From positions 1-5,446 of the forward strand of contig JAPPKR010000280.1 of the NCBI GenBank assembly GCA_028819835.1: a stretch of DNA of 5,446 nucleotides. The letters are read 5' to 3'. The position numbers were made by a program, and so were the translations under genes. Numbering within the stretch: the stretch's first letter is position 1; every line of letters begins with the position of its first letter. Source of the stretch: a bacterium (GTDB lineage: Bacteria > Actinomycetota > Acidimicrobiia > UBA5794 > ZC4RG35). A model generated the notes under the pieces. The model worked only from the letters and a program-made list of their open reading frames with translations. It searched no databases and had not been told where the DNA came from. Shown here in pieces: positions 1-4,070 of this stretch.

Positions 1-1080
1 GGCCTGCATTGAATAGAGGGCTTCCCGCACGGCGTCCGTGTCGGTGGCGCCGGCCCCCTCGATTGCCAGGTGCAGGGCCAGGGCCGCCGCGGTGGCGCTG
101 GCGGCCTGGTAAACGGGCGGCTCCCCCCACAGGCTCTCGTAATACGCCGCGTACTCGGATGCGGTCCCGAAGTAGGGGCCCTCGTATGCCATGACGGGTT
201 CCCACTGGGTGGGTCCCAGCACCCCGTAAACGTCCTCACCAAGCTCATCGACCAGCTTGGGGTTGGAAGGACCCACGGTGATCAGCATGCCTTCGGGGGC
301 GAATCCCAGTTCTTTGGCGGAGTTCACGAACAGAACCGCATCGTTGTAGTGCCCTCCGCCAACGAAGATGTCCGGGTTCAGATCACGAAACTTGGTCATA
401 ATGGCAGAGACGTCCTGGATGTCCTTCGGGTAGGTCTCCACCGCCAGCACTTCTATGCCGTTGTCTTCGAGGTGCCGGATGGCGCCGTTCGCCACCGAGG
501 TGGGGAAAGAGGTGTCCTCGTAGGCGATCACCGCGCTGGAGGCCCCCTCGGCGGCCAGTAACTCGACGCCGGACTTGGTGTAGTCGCTGGCGATTGTGGC
601 CACCAGGAACAAGTTCCGGAAACCACGCTCGAACATGGTGTCCGAGGTACCGTTTCCCTCCACCATGATTACATTGTTGGCTTCGGCTATGGCGCTGGCG
701 CCGGTGGTGAGACCACTCGAATAGGGGCCGAGCAGGAAGTCGACGCGATCCTCGTCGATGAGTCTCTGCACCAGGTTCGCGGCGGTGTCGGCGTCGGACT
801 CGTCGTCGTAGTAGATGATCTCCGCCGCGTAGCGCCTCCCGTCGATGTCGATACCCCCGTACTCCTCGTTCACCCACCTCACCCAGGTGTCGTAACCCTG
901 CCGGGAGTCGCGGCCCTCCACCGCGAACTTGCCGGTCTCGCTCAAGGCGGCGCCGATCCGTACCGTTCCTGCGAACCCGCCCTCGGGCCCGATGGCGGGG
1001 GAGACATCCGAGACGGGGGATCTCTCCTGGTCGGTCCCTCCACAACCTGCCAGGACCACCAATGCCAGGGCCGGGGCCAT
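1..1080 (-). CDS. Branched-chain amino acid/amide-type ABC transporter substrate-binding lipoprotein (partial, C-terminus off the left edge)
   Basis: This is probably the extracytoplasmic solute receptor of a Liv/amide-type ABC importer, anchored by lipid to the outer face of the membrane. Reading from the ATG at 1080-1078, 360 codons are open to the window edge with no stop; the family is usually about 400 residues, so a short C-terminal part is missing. A lipobox LAGC ends at Cys13. The mature part opens with VRIGAALSETGKFA (residues 40-53), followed by an N-lobe with YYDDESDADTAANLVQRLI (90-108) and the ligand-loop motif GPYSSGLT (118-125), all typical of the periplasmic-binding-protein type I (Peripla_BP_6) family. 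Residues 288-304 (GPTQWEPVMAYEGPYFG) are also typical. The ligand cannot be read from sequence. The permease and ATPase genes would be expected beyond the left edge. The start is uncertain: the ATG gives a 12-residue leader without a basic residue and no clear ribosome site. An in-frame CTG at 1128-1126 or 1116-1114 would add an FRRLF n-region. The family call is firm; the start is not. Confidence 0.93.
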   Translation of the reverse strand, partial: MAPALALVVLAGCGGTDQERSPVSDVSPAIGPEGGFAGTVRIGAALSETGKFAVEGRDSRQGYDTWVRWVNEEYGGIDIDGRRYAAEIIYYDDESDADTAANLVQRLIDEDRVDFLLGPYSSGLTTGASAIAEANNVIMVEGNGTSDTMFERGFRNLFLVATIASDYTKSGVELLAAEGASSAVIAYEDTSFPTSVANGAIRHLEDNGIEVLAVETYPKDIQDVSAIMTKFRDLNPDIFVGGGHYNDAVLFVNSAKELGFAPEGMLITVGPSNPKLVDELGEDVYGVLGPTQWEPVMAYEGPYFGTASEYAAYYESLWGEPPVYQAASATAAALALHLAIEGAGATDTDAVREALYSMQA

Positions 1081-1134
1081 GAGGTTGAAGAGTCGACGGA
1101 AAGTGGGACAGTTCAGTGGTGCTGGCAGGGAAGG

Positions 1135-1139
1135 CCTTT
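1135..1139 (-). promoter_or_regulatory. Possible ribosome binding site supporting a CTG start for the binding-protein gene
   Basis: On the minus strand AAAGG lies six bases before an in-frame CTG (1128-1126), just after the in-frame stop TAA at 1140-1138. No ATG, GTG or TTG occurs in this frame between that stop and the ATG at 1080. Starting at this CTG would give a 28-residue leader before the lipobox Cys, with two adjacent Arg residues in the n-region. The motif is short and could be chance. Confidence 0.3.
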
Positions 1140-1154
1140 AACCGCGAAGCAACA

Positions 1155-1160
1155 ATTTTA
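1155..1160 (-). promoter_or_regulatory. Candidate -10 box for the binding-protein gene
   Basis: The minus strand reads TAAAAT, five of six matches to TATAAT, in an AT-rich patch of an otherwise GC-rich stretch. A transcript from it would begin around 1148, leaving about 20 bases before the candidate CTG start at 1128. No recognisable -35 hexamer lies 16-18 bases upstream, so this is only a suggestion. Confidence 0.22.
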
Positions 1161-1222
1161 ACGGCGCTCTTCCCTCGTCTCCTATGACTCCCCTCGCCCG
1201 GTTGGCCACCTGCAGTGACCCA

Positions 1223-1251
1223 GGGGCGGAAAAGGGGCGAATCGTTATGAT
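1223..1251 (+). promoter_or_regulatory. Candidate promoter region of the RCC1/SLH gene: GGGGCG pair and TATGAT box
   Basis: TATGAT at 1246-1251 matches the -10 consensus in five of six positions and lies 28 bases before the preferred ATG. No TTGACA-like -35 box precedes it. Instead there are two GGGGCG copies at 1223-1228 and 1234-1239, eleven bases apart, which puts them on the same face of the helix. This fits an activator-type site replacing a -35 box, but there is no independent support. Confidence 0.25.
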
Positions 1252-1269
1252 TCCGGCCATTGTTTGGTT

Positions 1270-1275
1270 GGTGAG
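1270..1275 (+). promoter_or_regulatory. Ribosome binding site deciding the ATG start of the RCC1/SLH gene
   Basis: GGTGAG lies three bases before the ATG at 1279, closer than the ideal spacing. The open frame could also begin at TTG 1264, but that would place five extra residues (MVGET) before a normal signal peptide and would have no purine-rich site upstream. The ATG is therefore preferred. Confidence 0.45.
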
Positions 1276-1278
1276 ACG

Positions 1279-3651
1279 ATGAAGGGTGTGCTGGTCGGGG
1301 TTCTGGTGGCGGTGTTGACCGGGGGCCCGTCTCTTGCCGACCCGGGGGATACCGATGGCTTTGGCTCGGGGTCGGAGGTTCATGGTCCCGAGACATCCCC
1401 CGAATCGGTGACCGACGGTGGCGTTGGAGGAGTCGACTCACCGGACGGGATTCTGGTGGGAACCCTCGGCGCCGCTGGAGCGAGGAGCGGCTCGGCCGGG
1501 TTCTTGGCAGTGTCCGCCGGCGCGGCGCATTCATGTGCGGTGGGTACCGATGGCGCGGTGGTGTGCTGGGGCGCCAACCACTTCGGACAGGCGTCGGCGC
1601 CGGAGGGTTCTTTCTCCGCGGTGTCGGCCGGAGGAATGCACTCGTGCGCCGTGCGGATCGACGGCTCGATGGTGTGCTGGGGCTTCAACAATGACTGGCG
1701 GGCGACTGCGCCAAGGGGTTCGTTCTCTTCTGTGGCTGCAGGAGTTCGCCATTCGTGTGGGTTGCGGATCGACGGCTCGGTGGTGTGCTGGGGCGCCAAC
1801 CACTTCGGGCAGGTGTCGGCGCCGGGGGGTTTGTTTTCGGCGGTGTCCGTCGGCGTCGAGCATTCGTGTGGGTTGCGGATCGACGGCTCGGTGGTGTGCT
1901 GGGGCAATGACGATGACGGGAGGGCGAGCCCGCCTGTGGGTTCGTTCTCCTCTGTGTCTGCGGGCGGGGCGCATTCGTGTGGGGTGCGCATGGACGGCTC
2001 GGTGGTGTGCTGGGGTTCCAACGTCAATGATCAGTTGGACGCGCCTGTGGGTTCGTTCTCTTCAGTCTCAGCGCGCTGGCGGCACTCGTGTGGGGTGCGT
2101 ACCAGTGGTTCGGTGGTGTGCTGGGGAAACGACGCCTTTGGGCAGTCAACGACTCCGGCGGGTTTGTTCTCGGCGGTTTCCGCCGGCCGGGAGCATTCGT
2201 GTGGGTTGCGGATCGACGGCTCGGTGGTGTGCTGGGGCAGCAACACCTATGGGCAGACAACCTCCATCAGCGGTCCGTTCAGTGCCGTGTCCGCCGGTTG
2301 GCGTTATTCATGCGGATTGGAGGCCGATGGTTCGGTGGTGTGCTGGGGCGGCGACGACGCCGGGAGGGCGAGCCCGCCGGCCGGTTCCTACACTGCGGTG
2401 TCCGCCGGCGCCTTTCACTCCTGCGCGGTCCGGGTGGATGGGGTGGTGGCTTGCTGGGGTTCCAACGCCGATGGTCGGGCGGAGGCGCCGGGGGGTACGT
2501 TTTCCTCCGTGGCGGCCGGCGGGGTGCACTCGTGCGGCTTGCGCGCCGACGGGTCGGTGGAGTGCTGGCGTCCCAGCGGTCTGGCGCCGGGGGGTTCGTT
2601 CAAGGCGGTCTCCGCCGGCTTGGCGCATTCGTGCGGGTTACGGACGGATGGCTCGGTGGAGTGCTGGGGTCACAACGCCTACCGGCAGTCAATCCCGCCG
2701 GAGGGCCCGTTCTCTGCGGTGTCCGCAGGAGGAACGCATTCCTGTGGGTTGCGCACCGACGGGTCGGTGGAGTGCTGGGGAGCCAACCACCTGGGGCAGA
2801 CGACGGCGCCCAAGGGTCAATTCTCCGCGGTGGCCGCCGGCGGGGAGCATTCCTGCGGGCTGCGCACGGATGGCTCGGTGGAGTGCTGGGGATACAACTC
2901 GGACGGGCAGTCACTTACCCCGGGAGGCTCCTTCACGTCCGTTTCCGCCGGCTTGACGCATTCGTGCGGGCTGCGTGCCGACGGTTCGATTGAATGCTGG
3001 GGGGACAATGCCGTCTTCATCCCGGCATTCGGCCCGGAGGTGTCCGGGCGGGTCGGGGAAGTGGAGGAAAGGTTCGCCGACATCGCCGGGAACCCGCACC
3101 GCGACGATATCAACCGCTTAGCTGTCTTGGGTGTCACCCTCGGGTGCGCCACGGGAGCCGAACCAAGGTACTGCCCCGACAGCCATGTGACGCGGGCGCA
3201 GATGGCCGCGTTCGTCCTACGCGCCATCGGGCAGCCCGATCCCAGGCCCACCGGCGCCAACCCGTTCGCCGATGTCCCCGGTGGTGTGTGGTACACCCGG
3301 TACGTTCTCAGGCTGGCTGAGATGGGAGTGGACACGGGCATAAGCGGTGAGTGGCGCCCCAATGCCCCCTTGACCCGGCTGGAGATGGCCCGATGGTTGG
3401 CCCGGATCTTCGACCACATCACTCCGGCCACCAACCCTCAGGGACTGTTCGGCGACGTGGACCGGGAGCACTGGCCCGTGGTAGAGGGCCTTTACCGGCT
3501 CGGAGTGACGGAGGGATGCTCCACACGGCCCCTCCGGTACTGTCCCGATCAGTCGGTCAGCAGGGCAGAGATGGCCTCGTTCATCATCCGATCCCTCCCG
3601 GCACACCCGCAGGGAGGAGAGTTCTATCGGCCCCTCCGAGGTGGTCCATAG
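1279..3651 (+). CDS. Secreted RCC1-like beta-propeller repeat protein with three C-terminal SLH domains
   Basis: The gene encodes 790 residues. Residues 1-20 form a Sec-type signal peptide (MKG start, hydrophobic core, SLA cleavage before Asp21). Residues 21-75 are a Gly/Ser/Asp/Glu-rich linker. Residues 76-577 hold fourteen tandem repeats with the pattern S-x-V-S-A-G-x-x-H-S-C, then DGSVxCWG, then a variable NxxGQ segment and a turn ending in GSF. These match the RCC1-like (RCC1_2) family, whose known folds are beta-propellers. Three SLH modules follow at about 598-650, 663-711 and 724-773, carrying VTRAQMAAF, LTRLEMARW and VSRAEMASF in place of the usual TRAE motif. SLH modules normally bind secondary cell-wall polymers, so the propeller is probably displayed on the envelope. 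The binding partner of the propeller is unknown; a catalytic role is not indicated. The gene stands alone, divergent from the binding-protein gene and convergent with the carboxylase gene. The domain call is firm; the biological role is open. Confidence 0.93.
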   Translation: MKGVLVGVLVAVLTGGPSLADPGDTDGFGSGSEVHGPETSPESVTDGGVGGVDSPDGILVGTLGAAGARSGSAGFLAVSAGAAHSCAVGTDGAVVCWGANHFGQASAPEGSFSAVSAGGMHSCAVRIDGSMVCWGFNNDWRATAPRGSFSSVAAGVRHSCGLRIDGSVVCWGANHFGQVSAPGGLFSAVSVGVEHSCGLRIDGSVVCWGNDDDGRASPPVGSFSSVSAGGAHSCGVRMDGSVVCWGSNVNDQLDAPVGSFSSVSARWRHSCGVRTSGSVVCWGNDAFGQSTTPAGLFSAVSAGREHSCGLRIDGSVVCWGSNTYGQTTSISGPFSAVSAGWRYSCGLEADGSVVCWGGDDAGRASPPAGSYTAVSAGAFHSCAVRVDGVVACWGSNADGRAEAPGGTFSSVAAGGVHSCGLRADGSVECWRPSGLAPGGSFKAVSAGLAHSCGLRTDGSVECWGHNAYRQSIPPEGPFSAVSAGGTHSCGLRTDGSVECWGANHLGQTTAPKGQFSAVAAGGEHSCGLRTDGSVECWGYNSDGQSLTPGGSFTSVSAGLTHSCGLRADGSIECWGDNAVFIPAFGPEVSGRVGEVEERFADIAGNPHRDDINRLAVLGVTLGCATGAEPRYCPDSHVTRAQMAAFVLRAIGQPDPRPTGANPFADVPGGVWYTRYVLRLAEMGVDTGISGEWRPNAPLTRLEMARWLARIFDHITPATNPQGLFGDVDREHWPVVEGLYRLGVTEGCSTRPLRYCPDQSVSRAEMASFIIRSLPAHPQGGEFYRPLRGGP
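1504..3009 (+). repeat. Fourteen in-frame tandem repeats of 111 bp encoding RCC1-like units
   Basis: Repeats 1-9 run 1504-2502 at exactly 111 bp each. Repeat 10 (2503-2601) is 99 bp, having lost four codons and the Gly after CysTrp. Repeats 11-13 (2602-2934) are again 111 bp, and repeat 14 (2935-3009) is cut after CWGDN where the linker to the SLH modules begins. Each unit encodes two Cys ten residues apart. A 45-base block is identical in repeats 3, 4 and 7 (1750-1794, 1861-1905, 2194-2238). Repeats 1-8 read VVCW and repeat 9 VACW, while repeats 10-14 read VECW or IECW. Deviations include Tyr for the conserved His in repeat 8 and Ser for the Asp of the DG turn in repeat 6. Confidence 0.95.
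3070..3597 (+). other. Three S-layer homology (SLH) modules, C-terminal anchor of the repeat protein
   Basis: Module 1 (from about 3070) begins RFADIAG and carries GVTLGC...RYCPDSHVTRAQM. Module 2 (from about 3265) begins FADVPGG and carries MGVDTG...LTRLEM. Module 3 (from about 3448) begins FGDVDREHWP and carries GVTEGC...RYCPDQSVSRAEM. Modules 1 and 3 each hold a Cys pair, probably a disulfide, while module 2 has none. The set of three matches the usual trimeric SLH anchor, which in studied Gram-positive bacteria holds proteins on pyruvylated wall polysaccharide. Whether the same ligand is used here is unknown. Confidence 0.88.
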
Positions 3652-4069
3652 CCCCTGTTTGATCACACGCCGGGGTGGGGACACCCAATTTCCAAACCCC
3701 CTTGCGGGTCTGCCCGGAAAGGCCGGTTTCTCCCCAACCGGCCACAATTTTGGCCCTTTCGGGCCCACCCCCACCGCCGCCGTGCCGGGTTTGAACCGGG
3801 CGTGGGCAGGCTGGCGCCTGCCGGCGTCACCCGGGCTGGAGAAGCCGTTTCCGGCATTGTTGAAGACGGTGCGGATCCGGTGGAACCCTGCCGGATATGT
3901 GGCGCCGCCTGTGGTGATCCCGTCTCTGGGTGGAACCTTGTCCAGGGACGGTGCTTTTCAATGATCACACCATGCGATATGCCTGTGACAAAGTTTGCGG
4001 TTAACGCTGGAGACCGTGCCTGACCGGGAGGAAGGGCCCGAATCGAACGGGATGGTCAGGCTGGGGTTT
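3652..4069. other. Convergent intergenic region without a convincing gene
   Basis: This 418-base stretch separates two converging genes. Short open frames exist on both strands, but they lack good ribosome sites, recognisable domains and the strong G/C third-position preference of the neighbours. The stretch is rich in inverted repeats: 3673-3686 (five-pair stem, GGGA loop), 3721-3743 (eight pairs), 3805-3822 (seven pairs, four-base loop), 3875-3896 (six pairs) and 4018-4061 (eight pairs). The sequence GGTGGAACC occurs twice, at 3879-3887 and 3929-3937, and GACGGTGC twice, at 3865-3872 and 3947-3954. No known RNA family was recognised. Confidence 0.6.
3721..3751 (+). terminator. Probable intrinsic terminator of the RCC1/SLH gene
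   Basis: GGCCGGTT (3721-3728) and AACCGGCC (3736-3743) form a perfect eight-pair stem with a seven-base loop, followed by ACAATTTT. The hairpin lies about 70 bases after the TAG stop. The T tract is short and interrupted, so termination may be partial. Read on the minus strand, the same stem is followed by TTTCC, so it might act weakly in both directions. Confidence 0.55.
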
Positions 4070-4070
4070 T
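4018..4070. terminator. Hairpin just after the carboxylase stop codon, possible terminator or 3'-end structure
   Basis: GCCTGACC (4018-4025) pairs perfectly with GGTCAGGC (4054-4061). Inside the 28-base loop CCCG (4037-4040) pairs with CGGG (4048-4051) around a seven-base loop. The stem begins about eight bases after the carboxylase stop TGA (4072-4070). On the minus strand no T tract follows it, so it would more likely protect a transcript end than terminate it. On the plus strand it is followed by TGGGGTTTT, which fits a weak terminator facing the converging gene. Confidence 0.4.

Noticed and set aside
383..1534. A 383-codon minus-strand frame over the binding-protein gene
   Set aside because: It is out of frame with the clear Peripla_BP_6 protein, and its composition is Arg/His/Gly-rich and featureless.
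1380..2027. A 215-codon open frame on the minus strand, and similar long antisense frames across the repeat array
   Set aside because: They mirror the 111-base period of the plus-strand repeats, giving Pro/His/Thr-rich repeats such as PQHTTEPS, and have no signal peptide, known domain or ribosome site. The absence of stops follows from the repeat composition.
1418..2956. A 512-codon plus-strand frame overlapping the repeat array, rich in ARWCAG units
   Set aside because: It is the repeat array read out of frame, with an Arg/Trp/Cys-rich composition; the repeats in the chosen frame match a known family, while this one matches none.
1504..3009. Tandem repeats considered as a CRISPR array or a non-coding satellite
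   Set aside because: The units are 111 bases with no spacers, remain in frame throughout, and encode an RCC1-like motif with conserved residues.
3663..3968. A 101-codon minus-strand frame in the convergent spacer
   Set aside because: It overlaps several hairpins, has no domain or ribosome site, and has a composition like antisense GC-rich DNA.
3802..4023. A 73-codon plus-strand frame with CRICGAAC, resembling a zinc ribbon
   Set aside because: It starts at GTG without a ribosome site, has much weaker G/C third-position bias than its neighbours, and the Cys spacing alone is not enough to support a gene.
4018..4061. A tRNA gene on the minus strand
   Set aside because: Only a T-arm-like hairpin is present; the bases upstream on that strand are the end of the carboxylase gene and form no other tRNA arms.
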